NCBI GenBank assembly: GCA_949361645.1
Contig: OX442421.1
Span: 7,022,888-7,086,887, forward strand
DNA from: Spongilla lacustris
Taxonomy: Eukaryota; Porifera; Demospongiae; Spongillida; Spongillidae
Length of the DNA: 64,000 nucleotides
Reading direction: 5' to 3'
The position numbers and the translations under genes are program-made. The notes beneath the pieces are model-generated. The model was given only the letters and a program-made list of their open reading frames with translations, did no database searches and was not told the DNA's origin. This document shows positions 33,111-44,070 of the stretch, one piece after another. Each line of letters starts with the position of its first letter. Position 1 is the stretch's first letter.

Positions 33111-36100
33111 TTATGTACTCTTCTTTCTTCTTTTTTCAGGTGTTGGTACTGCAGCTGACATGTGTGGCGAAATGCTAAGGTAATGGTCTTGCATAATGCT
33201 TTTAAGCCTAGCAATAGGATTTCTGATTCCAGACTAGGTAGGCTTTAACGAATTGAATTTTGAGTGTATAGATTCAGCGCCTTGTTCCCCCATTAGGCCA
33301 CAGCCAGCTCGGTGTGTTGATACCCATTCCAACATGTGGTCCTCGAGGATATGCATCTTGAGTGTCCTGCCTATTCCAGTGAAATATTTGTCAAAGAGAC
33401 AAAAGAAGCTCTTGATGGCCTCACCTATTAGGAGTGAAAGGAATAGCTCAAAAGCATTGCAGTACATAAACAGGTATGCACATACCAAGGTTTTGCATAG
33501 TACTTGTATTGTGTACTTTACTGTCATACAGAGAATGGCATTCAGAGAATTTCAACAGGATGGTGCTGAATTTCATACAAATGCCATTCGCTTCTGCTTT
33601 TAACTCAGGTATGTGCTCAGTAGCCATTAATACACAACTGCAAAGAGCTTCCACATTGGCAGGCTATATGTGCAATGCACTTTAGTCAATAGACATTTGC
33701 ATATAGTGTAAAAAATACCTTGAGAATCGTGTGTACATGATTCCCCACAAAAATTCCACCATAATAACGCTGACGGCACACACCAAGTGAATTTAAACAG
33801 GATTGAAGGCTCTTGATACAAGGTCCATCATCTAGATTAAAGGACTTATCAATGGTTTCTTGTAAACCTTTGATTCTGGCTTCCTAAGGGGTAGGAACTC
33901 AGAATTGAATGGTAAATCAATAGTGCCTAAAATAGTGTATATACCTGTCTTTTAACCTCCTCATGACATTTCGCAGAAAGTTCCAGGAGTCCTGCAGTGA
34001 TCAGCGTGCTGCTGCCAGCAACTAGTGCACTGTATGTTGCTAGCTGTTGCAACGTGGCCTTCTCTTGGTGCAGCTGCTCCAGTTCAATGTTAGCGTTATT
34101 TATCTCTCTCAGTGCCCCACAGTACACATCATATTGAGATTTGCTGATTGGAGAGGATTGCCAGTACATCGCAAGCATCAGATCAAGTGTATGGCAGGAT
34201 TCTTCAAAAAGGGAAAAGAGTTTCTGAAAGATCCCTTGTGTTATATGCAGACCAGGTAAGCAAACCTACATGTATATATATATGTAAATTCATAATCGGA
34301 TTTTATATTATAATTATACATTTACCTGTGACAAAGGAATGTTAAAAAAGGGATCTTGTATGCAGTTATTGTACTCCTTTGCACGCTTAATATCCCCTCC
34401 ATCATCCATAAAGTTTTGGTGGTCAAGCAGAATTGTGTCTAGAGTGCGAGGAGTGCATGGACCTTTTCGTGTAGAGGGGTTTCGTAGCTCATCAAGAGTA
34501 ATATGACATAATAAACATGGCTGTTTCCCTGCATTTAAGAAATGTCAAGCTGCTCAGTGATTGTGAATGGTTAAGCACTGAATGTATACCTGATGCACCT
34601 GATAGTCCATATATTTGACTGAGAAACTCAAGGTCACCGCTGAGAAACACTTTCAGGGAGTACATCCTTTGTTTACAGTATCATATAGACATAAACTATA
34701 TCATGCTTGTTCAAAACTTCTGGGCCAATTGCAATTTACTTCCATTTCATGACGCACATTTGAGTCACCTCTGTTCTAAACCGGTCAAGTGCCACATGTA
34801 GGTTTGTCACTGTGTCATCTGCCTCGAAGCAGGAAAATGAGTGTTCACAATTTGAAAGTTCATCTTGAACATGCCACCCCCTTTGTCACCACCAAGCTTA
34901 ATCCATACTTCATCTTTTGGTATGATTCCATCATGCCACACAAGTGTATCCTCCCTGAAAGGAAGTCATGCAATTGCACAACTCACATTTTATTTGTCAC
35001 GTGTACTGACCTTTCATTCTGTTCCAGAAGTTGCTTGATCTTCTGGATTAGGCTGGGCGTGTAGCCATATGCTGCACCACGTAGTTCTTCGCCCCCATCA
35101 GGCAGTTTGAAAGAGAAGGGGGCCAACTCCACCATGAGGTTGTCACCTATAAACTCATGCGCAAGAGCACGCTGCTTTCCTTCGCTGCCAATGTACACTC
35201 CAGCCTGTTTTAACCATCTGTATAAATGCATAAATTTTTTCATACACATACATGAAGGATCCTATGTACCCCAATGTACCCAATGTACCTACGGAGGATT
35301 CTCAGTCTGTACCATGGGATGGCTAGCATGGATTTTATTGCAAGCCCTTGCATTGGTAGCATTTCAATTTGGACCCCAGCACTGTGAAGTAATTCCTGTT
35401 TCTTTTCCACACTCAGTACCCTGATCTCATCCCCAAGTATGAGTTCAGAACCCTTGGAATTGACCCCTATGATGCTTCGTATGTTTTGGACCTCATGAAT
35501 ACGTCTTTTGCGGGTACATTGGCTGAGCTGATCAGGGGGTGATTTAGGAGATGTAATGCGAGCCAGTTTCTGAGGCTGTGAGTAGGGGTAAGTACATAAA
35601 TCATTCATACCATTTATCAATTTTATTTACTTACAGTTCCACCAGTATTTATCTGAATGATGTTCTCCTTGGAAGCATCAAGCATCTTGTGCACTACCTT
35701 GCTGACAAGTTGCATCTCTTGTCTGGTTACAGATTCAGTACAACGATGTGAGTCATACTCGATGGCCTTGATGCTTCTATCACATGACCTACAGCACACC
35801 ATAACATCATACAGGAGCAGCTGAATGATTTGTACAGCTGGTTTGAGATTTTTGCTGGTCAGTGGTGTTGTGGAGTGACAGCAAGGGCAGTACGTAGCAT
35901 TCAAATGGATCCACTCAATTAGGCATGTGGCACATACAAGCCTGTCACATGGGAGTTGAATTGGTTGTCTTAGCACATCAAGACAAATAGGACATATCAA
36001 CTCATCCATAGCAGATAGCACCTGTGTTGTAGCCAATAGTGGTTGGTTTGGATTTTTAATGACTTTTTGTGGTGCTATTACCTTTATGTGCTGTACAGTG

Positions 36101-36205
36101 TCAGCTGGAGTACTGCCACATGCTTCTGGTTTCCACCACCGAGTCATGTAAAATTGCATATTCCTGTTACAACCCTATGGTGAAAGAAGAATGAATTGTG
36201 AAAGT

Positions 36206-36228
36206 TTTTTTTTTTTTTTTTTTTTTTT
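36206..36228. repeat. Poly-T run
   Basis: About 23 consecutive T residues in the short first intron of the RAG1-like gene. This may be a slippage site; its length is uncertain. Confidence 0.9.
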
Positions 36229-36417
36229 GCACACTACCTTGCAGGTGCTGACAGTATGGTTACTCCAGTCATATGGCTCCAGCGGACATGTGTATGGTGT
36301 TTGGCTTTGTGATGCAACTGTTGCACGTTTCATCATCACGTAGCACTTGTTGCAGAACTTAGGGGGGTGGATCTCAGGACTGTCTTTTTGTGTGTCTATG
36401 TGAAAGGCCGACAGTAG

Positions 36418-36558
36418 TGTAGTAGTAGACTGGGACATGTATGCGCATGCGCTGTGGGATGGGGGGGTCTTATTGGAGTTGGTGTATAGGTTGTGCGGGT
36501 ACGTTATGAGCTGCGTGATTTAAGATATTGTTCGGGCATAATCCGGTACAACGCTACA
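36418..36558 (+). promoter_or_regulatory. 5' LTR with NRF-1-like palindrome
   Basis: The 141-base LTR contains tgcgcatgcgc at 36442-36452, matching the known NRF-1 consensus. The identical copy in the 3' LTR is at 40763-40773. It may drive transcription of the element; that is inference. Confidence 0.75.
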
Positions 36559-36642
36559 TGGTGGCCGCAGTGGGATTATTACCCTCCGTTCATTTTATCG
36601 TCGTGCTGGTTTGGACGCCGTACTCCTACCTATAACAAAGGA

Positions 36643-37872
36643 ATGGCGACCTTTCAGGTGACTCCACCGGAAAACTTTAGCTTCACGCATCCCGAGGAAT
36701 GGCCAAAGTGGATTCGTCGCTTTGAGCGATTTCGCCAGGTGTCGGGGCTGGACGCGAAAGAAGAGGAGACACAAGTGAGCAATCTCATTTATAGCATGGG
36801 CGACGAAGCGGATGATATCCTACGGTCATTCGGTCTATCTGCGGAAGATTCAAAAAAGTACAGTGTCGTAAAGGGCAAATTTGAGTCTCATTTTGTCCCT
36901 CGGAGAAACGTTATATTTGAAAGAGCGAAGTTTAATCAAAGGAGACAAGAAGATGGGGAAACGGTGGATGCTTTTATAACGGATCTCTACCGGCTGGCTG
37001 AATTTTGCGATTATAAGGTGCTTCAAGGAGAAATGATTAGGGACAGAATTGTGGTGGGTATACGGGATTCACAACTGTCAGAAAAATTGCAGATGGAGCC
37101 TAACCTTACCTTAGAGAAAGCAGTAGCACAATCTCGGCAGGCGGAAAGTGTGAGGAAACAGCAGGCAATAATTCGATGTGGTCAGTCTCAACTCCAGCCT
37201 GTCAACATTGATGCAGTCTCTCCTGGTAGACAGCAGCAGCAGCCCTTACATACAAAAGGACCACAACCAGCAATACGGAAGTCAACTCAGTTAACACAGG
37301 GGACACAAAGTAAATGCCCAAATTGTGGGAAAGGGTTCCCACATGATCGCAGAAATTGTCCAGCAAGAAATGCAACTTGCAATAAATGTGGAAAACTTGG
37401 GCATTTTCAGGCGGTGTGTAGGTCATCTACAAGAGTGAAGGAGGTGTTTTCTGACAATTCAGAAGTATTGGATGCAGTGTATATACATGACCTAGCTAAC
37501 CATAGGGCAGGGAGAAATGATTCTTGGTTGGTGACTTTGCAACTCAATGGACAACCTGTCATCTTCAAGATGGATACAGGCGCGGATGTGACGGTTATAC
37601 CAATGAGTGTGCTTCGCCGCCAGAGGGAGACAAAAACACTTTACCCAGCTCAAAAACGACTGCATGGTCCTAATAACCAGGAGTTGCCGGTAAGAGGGTG
37701 TCTTAAAGCTACCCTGGCATACAGGAATGCTACTGTTGTTGAGGAAGTGTACATGGTGCCAGGGCTGCATACGCCTTTACTTGGCAGACCTGCAATAGAG
37801 TCCTTGGGTCTGATTACACGAGTTGCTAGCATTGGTCTCACAGGGGGATCAGATACCTTTACAGTACCCTAA
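36643..37872 (+). CDS. Gag-protease of the gypsy element
   Basis: About 409 residues from the ATG at 36643. The frame is open further upstream into the LTR, but this ATG starts a typical gag N-terminus. A capsid-like helical region covers the first 200 residues. Two CCHC-type zinc knuckles follow (CPNCGKGFPHDRRNC and CNKCGKLGHFQAVC), and near the C-terminus there is an aspartic protease with the DTGAD motif. The protease is thus translated with Gag, not with the polymerase. The frame ends at 37872 and overlaps the start of the pol frame by about 50 bases. Confidence 0.88.
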   Translation: MATFQVTPPENFSFTHPEEWPKWIRRFERFRQVSGLDAKEEETQVSNLIYSMGDEADDILRSFGLSAEDSKKYSVVKGKFESHFVPRRNVIFERAKFNQRRQEDGETVDAFITDLYRLAEFCDYKVLQGEMIRDRIVVGIRDSQLSEKLQMEPNLTLEKAVAQSRQAESVRKQQAIIRCGQSQLQPVNIDAVSPGRQQQQPLHTKGPQPAIRKSTQLTQGTQSKCPNCGKGFPHDRRNCPARNATCNKCGKLGHFQAVCRSSTRVKEVFSDNSEVLDAVYIHDLANHRAGRNDSWLVTLQLNGQPVIFKMDTGADVTVIPMSVLRRQRETKTLYPAQKRLHGPNNQELPVRGCLKATLAYRNATVVEEVYMVPGLHTPLLGRPAIESLGLITRVASIGLTGGSDTFTVP

Positions 37873-40723
37873 CCTGTTCAAGGGACTGGGGAAGTTGAAG
37901 GGAGAGTACACAATTCGGCTCAGAGAAGGAGCTTGCCCCTTTGCGTTGATGACACCTAGGCGAGTTGCCATACCACTCCTGCCGAGAGTTAAAGCAGAAC
38001 TGGAGAGGATGGTGCAATTGGGGGTGATCTCTCCTGTCGAAGAACCCACAGAATGGTGTGCCGGGATGGTGGTAGCTCAAAAAGCTAATGGCTCGGTGCG
38101 AATTTGTGTGGACTTGTCTAGACTAAACGAAAGTGTCTGTAGAGAGCGACATCCACTTCCTGTTGTGGAACAAGTATTGGCCCAGTTGACAGGTGCAAAG
38201 TTGTTTTCTAAGCTTGACGCCAACAGTGGATTCTGGCAGATCCCATTATCACCAGAATCTGCTTTACTCACAACATTCGTCACACCATTTGGGCGGTTCT
38301 GTTTTCATCGGCTTCCATTCGGCATCACATCAGCCCCAGAACATTTTCAAAAACGGATGCTCGCAATTCTCTCAGGGGTAGAGGGAGTGCTCTGCATGAT
38401 GGATGATATTCTGGTTCATGGCAAGACTCAAGAAGAACATGATAGTCGTCTACATGAAGTTCTTCGGAGAATCCAACGTTCTGGTCTCACCCTAAATAAA
38501 GAGAAGTGTTTCTATTCCTTACCTGAAGTAAAATTTCTTGGTCAGGTTATTGATAGTGAGGGAATCAGGCCAGATCCTGCTAAAGTCAGTGCGATTCTTC
38601 AAGTTCCAGAACCAACAAACATAGGAGATGTCCGTAGGTTTCTCGGCATGGTCAATCAGCTAAGTAAATTTTCACCCCACGTTGCAGAGAAAACACAGCC
38701 TCTGCGAGATCTACTGTCAAAGAGAAATATGTGGATTTGGGGAGAGGCACAAAAGAAGGCCTTTCAAGAAGTAAAAGAAGCCTTGAGTACAAGACCTGTG
38801 TTGGCTTTCTTCGATCCAGTTCGGGAGACTATAGTTTCTGCAGACGCTTCCTCCTTTGGACTTGGTGCAGTGTTGTTGCAGAAGCAGCTGAAAGGCGAGT
38901 TGCGTCCTATAGCATATGTGTCCAGGGCCATGACACCTACGGAGAAAAGATACGCACATATTGAAAAGGAAGCTCTAGCTTTGACGTGGGCATGTGAACG
39001 ATTCTCTGACTATTTGATCGGCTTGCAATTTCATCTTCAGACAGATCACAAGCCTTTAGTACCACTCTTCAGCAATAAGAACTTGGACGAACTGCCAATA
39101 CGGGTTCAACGTTTTCGACTGCGTCTGCGGTACTCGTTCACAATTTCCCACGTAGCAGGCAAGGATTTAGCAATTGCAGATGCATTGTCTCGTGCTCCAG
39201 TCTCGGAGCCAACTGCAGAGGATTTGCTGCTACAGAAGTCAACAAATCCATTTATAGATTTCACGATGGAGTATCACCCCAAGTCAGAGAAGGGTATCCA
39301 ACAGATTCGAAGGCAGCAGGAGGTGGATGCAGTAATCAAACAAGTCGCTAGGTACTGCTTGGATGGATGGCCTGAAAAGAAAAAGGTGCCAGGACCAGTA
39401 AGAGCTTATTCTCAGGTGTCTGCAGAGCTCACAGTTGTAAAGGGTTTGTTGATGAGAGGAGCGAGAATAGTTATTCCAGAATCCATGAGGCCTGAAATGT
39501 TGAAGAAGATCCATGAAGGACATCAGGGCATATCTAAATGCAGAGAAAGAGCCCGTCAGTCCGTCTGGTGGCCAGGATTGTCAAAACATATAGAAGAGCT
39601 AGTGCAGCGGTGCCCTACATGTTGTAAAGAGCAGATACAAAAAGCAGAACCTTTGTTGACAACACCTTTACCTACCTTGCCATGGCAGAAGGTTGCCATG
39701 GATATTTTTGAATGGGAAAAGGGTAGCTATCTCCTTATGGTAGACTATTATTCAAGGTTCATAGAGGTAACCAGGTTGGGAGGTCTGTCAACAGAGGCTG
39801 TGATAGGAGCAGTGAAAGGCATTTTTGCAAGGCATGGAGTGCCAGACGAAGTTGTATCTGATAATGGTCCTCAGTTTTCTTCAAGAACATTTCAGAACTT
39901 CAGTAATGAGTATGGTTTTGAACACATCACTAGTAGCCCACTTTATCCACAGTCCAATGGGGAAGCAGAGCGGGCAGTAAGAACAGTGAAGAGTCTATGG
40001 AAAAAAGAGAAAGATCCATTTTTGGCCTTGCTGATATACCGTGCGACTCCCCTTGAAATCGGTTACAGTCCAGCGGAATTGCTCATGTGTAGGAGACTCA
40101 GAACCACTTTGCCTCTGGCTCAGGAACAGAGAGTCCCCAAACTTCCGGATCCTACAGTACTGTCGAACAAAAATGACCAAGTAAAAGGGAGACAAAAGAA
40201 GAATTTTGATGCAGATCATGGAGTAAAGATGCTTCCTACATTGCACTCGGGAGATACAGTGTGGATTTTGGATCGTCGCACTATGGGGAGGGTTGTGAAA
40301 GAGATCGCTCCACGATCCTATGTGGTGGAGACACAAGAAGGGAACTTCAGACGAAATAGGCGTGCTTTAGTTCTTATGCCAAAAGACCAAGATCAGAGAG
40401 GAGGGGAGATATCAGAGGAGGAGGAAACTGCAGATGAACAGGGCAAAAGAAGAGTGGAGGACGAGAGGGCTGTAGCAGAAGAGGAAAAACAACCTCAAAA
40501 TGAAGAAGAGAAAGATGAAGGGGAAAAACATGCGGATACAGAGATATTGAATAGGGAACCTCAAGATGAGAAAGAGAATGGTAAAGACAACCTGGAAAAC
40601 CCGGAAACACGGGATGCTAAAGATCCACGCATGGAGAGGCAAGCACCAAGGATGGAACCCAAAGAAGAGCATGTAATAAGAACAAGAAGTGGGAGAATAT
40701 CTAGACGGCCAGACTATTATTGA
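37823..40723 (+). CDS. Pol (RT-RNase H-integrase) of the gypsy element
   Basis: About 966 residues. The reverse transcriptase has the SKLDANSGFWQI block, LPFGITSAP and the catalytic box MMDD. The RNase H has SADASSFGLGAVL. The integrase has an HHCC zinc finger (HEGHQGISKC to CPTC) and a catalytic core with Asp in AMDIF, Asp in VSDNGPQF and Glu in SNGEAER. The C-terminal 120 residues are strongly acidic and of unknown role. This frame is offset +1 relative to gag-protease, so a programmed shift or re-initiation in the overlap 37823-37872 is needed. The ATG at 37823 need not be a real start. Confidence 0.9.
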   Translation: MLALVSQGDQIPLQYPNLFKGLGKLKGEYTIRLREGACPFALMTPRRVAIPLLPRVKAELERMVQLGVISPVEEPTEWCAGMVVAQKANGSVRICVDLSRLNESVCRERHPLPVVEQVLAQLTGAKLFSKLDANSGFWQIPLSPESALLTTFVTPFGRFCFHRLPFGITSAPEHFQKRMLAILSGVEGVLCMMDDILVHGKTQEEHDSRLHEVLRRIQRSGLTLNKEKCFYSLPEVKFLGQVIDSEGIRPDPAKVSAILQVPEPTNIGDVRRFLGMVNQLSKFSPHVAEKTQPLRDLLSKRNMWIWGEAQKKAFQEVKEALSTRPVLAFFDPVRETIVSADASSFGLGAVLLQKQLKGELRPIAYVSRAMTPTEKRYAHIEKEALALTWACERFSDYLIGLQFHLQTDHKPLVPLFSNKNLDELPIRVQRFRLRLRYSFTISHVAGKDLAIADALSRAPVSEPTAEDLLLQKSTNPFIDFTMEYHPKSEKGIQQIRRQQEVDAVIKQVARYCLDGWPEKKKVPGPVRAYSQVSAELTVVKGLLMRGARIVIPESMRPEMLKKIHEGHQGISKCRERARQSVWWPGLSKHIEELVQRCPTCCKEQIQKAEPLLTTPLPTLPWQKVAMDIFEWEKGSYLLMVDYYSRFIEVTRLGGLSTEAVIGAVKGIFARHGVPDEVVSDNGPQFSSRTFQNFSNEYGFEHITSSPLYPQSNGEAERAVRTVKSLWKKEKDPFLALLIYRATPLEIGYSPAELLMCRRLRTTLPLAQEQRVPKLPDPTVLSNKNDQVKGRQKKNFDADHGVKMLPTLHSGDTVWILDRRTMGRVVKEIAPRSYVVETQEGNFRRNRRALVLMPKDQDQRGGEISEEEETADEQGKRRVEDERAVAEEEKQPQNEEEKDEGEKHADTEILNREPQDEKENGKDNLENPETRDAKDPRMERQAPRMEPKEEHVIRTRSGRISRRPDYY

Positions 40724-40738
40724 ACTTATAAAGGGGGA

Positions 40739-40879
40739 TGTAGTAGTAGACTGGGACATGTATGCGCATGCGCTGTGGGATGGGGGGGTCTTATTGGAGT
40801 TGGTGTATAGGTTGTGCGGGTACGTTATGAGCTGCGTGATTTAAGATATTGTTCGGGCATAATCCGGTACAACGCTACA
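40739..40879 (+). repeat. 3' LTR
   Basis: Identical to the 5' LTR over all 141 bases as read by eye. It is followed by the agtag target duplication. Confidence 0.95.
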
Positions 40880-41054
40880 AGTAGCTCTTCATGAAACTCC
40901 GCACACAAGAGGGCCGCTTTTTTGCCATTGCTGCTTGTTTACGGCGTTTAGATGGTTTGCAACCACATAACCGGCACAAATTATCCAATTGACACTTGTG
41001 CTGTTCCATTGCGGCTCTCGTGACGTGAAAATTATTCATGGTTTTGTAAGACAT

Positions 41055-42033
41055 TTTACAACTAGTTTGCAGGTGCGTAATACGAAGCTGAATTAATTAA
41101 ATGACTTACCGTTTCTTTCTCTTTCCTTCAGTGCGTTTTACAGCCGATTTAATAAGAGCACTTTTTTACCGTATGAAAGTGAACACGTGGTAGTTTTAGT
41201 TTTGTTTAGAAGCGCCCGTATGCGTGGCCATAAGTGCATTGCTTAAGTTATAGTATTTGATTGCGCAAATAGTGCTATAATATTTCAGATGTTTTCTAAA
41301 CATAAACCTGTTATTGGTTTTTGCTTTGGTAGAAAGGGCCAAGTACAAGCGACCTCCGAAGTTAAGTGTCAGTTAATGAGCTTTATGGCGACCATTTTTA
41401 TACATATACCGTAATTCAAACCTTACGATCTAATTTCCAAACCTAATGTCACGTACGGAACAGCCGTGACGCGCACACAAAAAAACTGTTACTGCCTTAG
41501 CATCTTCCACGGCACTAAATAGAATTGCGGGTACTCCTCGGGTACTCAAGTGATATCGATTGATTATGATCGATAACATCACTCTTTCCCGATATGAGCC
41601 AGTAAAAACGGTTCTCACATGCTTAGTATCGCTCTGATATACTTACTTTCCACAGGTATGAAAACTGTTCCACACTGTTCGCGTCATAAACGTCCTCATA
41701 AGCCTGTACGTCGCTGTTGAATACCGTTATATGATTACCTTTCGCAGACGGATTTCAAAACGGAATGCACTAGCGCATAGCTGAACTAATGACCTGTCCG
41801 ATTACTAAAAGTTGCCAATACAATAGTCGCTTCATTCAAAAGTTATCACGCGCCTGTCACACGGTATGTCAAATTAGATTATAAACCAAAATTAATTCCG
41901 CGGTTATCGTTACGTGTGGGCAATAATTCCGCTTATAATCGTATGGATTACGGTTGACTTTGTCTCGATACCTATAGTAGGTGGTACGACATAGAGAAGA
42001 AGTCAAGGGCACCAATGATGGCATTCTAATGAG
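41055..42033. other. Region upstream of the RAG1-like gene
   Basis: No coding exon could be supported. This stretch should contain the original promoter of the broken RAG1-like gene on the minus strand. Confidence 0.5.
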
Positions 42034-44070
42034 ACAAGATGGATGTGTGCACAGCTCTGGGTGTGCGCTGAGAGTGTCAAGATGGATGTGTGCATAGCTC
42101 TGGGTTTGCGCTGTGACTGTCAAGATGGATGTGTGCATAGCTCTGGGTGTGCGCTGTGAGTGTCAAGATGGATGGATATGTGCATAGCTCTGGGTTTGTG
42201 CTGTGAGTGTCAAGATGGATGTGTGCATAGCTCTGGGTGTGCGCTGAGAGTGTCAAGATGGATGTGTCAATAGCTCTGGGTGTGCGCTGTGGGTGTCAGA
42301 TGGATGTGTGCCTAGCTCTGGGTGTGTGCTGTGAGTGTCAAGATGGATGTGTGCACAGCTCTGAGTTTGCACTGTGAGAGTCAAGATGGATGTGTGCATA
42401 GCTCTGGGTGTGCGCTGAGAGTTTCAAGATGGATGTGTCAATAGCTCTGGGTGTGCGCTGTGGGTGTCAGATGGATGTGTGCCTAGCTCTGGGTGTGTGC
42501 TGTGAGTGTCAAGATGGATGTGTGCATAGCTCTGGGTTTGCGCTGAGGGTGTCAAGATGGATGTATGCATAGCTCTGGGTGTGCGCTGTGAGTGTCAAGA
42601 TGGATGTATGCATAGCTCTGGGTGTGCGCTGTGAGTGTCAAGATGGATGGATATGTGCATAGCTCTGGGTTTGTGCTGTGAGTGTCAAGATGGATGTGTG
42701 CATAGCTCTGGGTGTGCGCTGAGAGTTTCAAGATGGATGTGTCAATAGCTCTGGGTGTGCGCTGTGGGTGTCAGATGGATGTGTGCCTAGCTCTGGGTGT
42801 GTGCTGTGAGTGTCAAGATGGATGTGTGCACAGCTCTGAGTTTGCACTGTGAGAGTCAAGATGGATGTGTGCATAGCTCTGGGTGTGCGCTGAGAGTTTC
42901 AAGATGGATGTGTCAATAGCTCTGGGTGTGCGCTGTGGGTGTCAGATAGATGTGTGCCTAGCTCTGGGTGTGTGCTGTGAGTGTCAAGATGGATGTGTGC
43001 ACAGCTCTGAGTTTGCACTGTGAGTGTCAAGATGGATGTGTCAATAGCTCTGGGTGTGCGCTGTGGGTGTCAGATGGATGTGTGCCTAGCTCTGGGTGTG
43101 TGCTGTGAGTGTCAAGATGGATGTGTGCATAGCTCTGGGTTTGCGCTGAGGGTGTCAAGATGGATGTATGCATAGCTCTGGGTGTGCGCTGTGAGTGTCA
43201 AGATGGATGTATGCATAGCTCTGGGTGTGTGCTGAGAGTGTCAAGATGGATGGGTCAATAGCTCTGGGTTTGCGCTGAGAGTGTCAAGATGGATGTGTGC
43301 ATAGCTCTGGGTGTGCACTGTGAGTGTCAAGATGGATGTGTGCATAGCTCTGGGATTGCGCTGTGACTGTCAAGATGGATGTGTACATAGCTCTGGGTGT
43401 GCGCTGTGAGTGTCAAGATGGAGCTCTGGGTGTGAGCTGTGACTGTCAAGATGGATGTGTGCATAGCTCTGGGTTTGCGCTGAGAGTGTCAAGATGGGAC
43501 GTGTGCATAGCTATGCACACATCCATTCACAGTGATTGTGAGTGGATGTGTGCATAGCTCTGGGTTTGCGCTGTGAGTGGATGTGTGCATAGCTCTGGGT
43601 TTGCACTGTGAATGGATGTGTGCATAGCTCTGGGTTTGCATAGTGAGTGGATGTGTGCATAGCTCTGGGTTTGCGCTGTGAGTGGATGTGTGCATGGCTC
43701 TGGTTTTGCACTGTGAATGGATGTGTGCATAGCTCTGGGTTTGCATAGTGAGTGGATGTGTGCATAGCTCTGGGTTTGCGCTGTGAGTGTCAAGATGGAT
43801 GTATGCATAGCTCTGGGTGTGCGCTGTGAGTGTCAAGATGGATGTGTGCATAGCTCTGGGATTGCGCTGTGACTGTCAAGATGGATGTGTGCATAGCTCT
43901 GGGATTGCGCTGTGACTGTCAAGATGGATGTGTACATATCTCTGGGTGTGAGCTGTGACTGTCAAGATGGATGTGTGCATAGCTCTGGGTTTGCGCTGAG
44001 AGTGTCAAGATGGATGTGTGCATAGCTCTGGGTTTGCGCTGAGAGTGTCAAGATGGATGTGTGCACTGTC
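42034..44070. repeat. 43-base minisatellite with higher-order structure
   Basis: About 47 tandem copies of a unit containing tgcatagctctgggtgtgcg and tgtcaagatggatg. Variant units such as tgtcaatagct recur at 42265, 42436, 42740, 42911 and 43040, at spacings of about 171, 304, 171 and 129 bases, that is, multiples of the 43-base unit. Blocks of about four units have therefore been amplified together. A sub-block at about 43540-43780 uses a shorter unit lacking tgtcaaga. Open frames inside are repeat artefacts. Confidence 0.95.

Larger units (their letters stand above)
36418..40879 (+). mobile_element. Ty3/gypsy LTR retrotransposon, intact
   Basis: Two 141-base LTRs, 36418-36558 and 40739-40879, start TGTAGTAG and end GCTACA. 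I see no difference between them. A 5-base target duplication, agtag, flanks the element at 36413-36417 and 40880-40884. A purine tract (aaagggggA) lies directly before the 3' LTR, and a candidate primer-binding site (tggtggccgcagtggga) directly follows the 5' LTR. Two overlapping open frames encode Gag-protease and RT-RNase H-integrase. There is no env-like frame. The intact frames and identical LTRs indicate a recent insertion. The target is the first coding exon of the RAG1-like gene, in opposite orientation. Confidence 0.95.
33111..41054 (-). pseudogene. RAG1-like RING and transposase-derived gene, broken
   Basis: Twelve pieces align in order: 41054-40880, 36412-36238, 36174-35635, 35575-35289, 35217-35011, 34954-34740, 34666-34590, 34528-34326, 34265-33945, 33883-33719, 33663-33486 and 33424-33111. 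The N-terminus has zinc-binding segments (LCRLCG; PPKFCNKCY). Exon 2 carries a RING finger starting CPICLDVL and a following CRSC...HRC finger, in the RAG1 arrangement. Later exons carry WIKLGGDKGG, YGLSGASG with CLLCH, LPGLHITQGIF, and GLMGEQGAESIH. By eye the first and last of these fall where RAG1 has its catalytic Asp and Glu. The middle Asp position is Thr, so activity is doubtful even for an intact copy. Lesions seen: a gypsy insertion in exon 1; a frame change in exon 1; a frame change near 34830-34850; and an in-frame TAG at 33234-33236, with the frame continuing in conserved style to a TAA at 33111. Confidence 0.72.

Noticed and set aside
42034..44070. CRISPR-like regular repeats
   Set aside because: The units are contiguous without unique spacers, and the genome is eukaryotic; it is a minisatellite.
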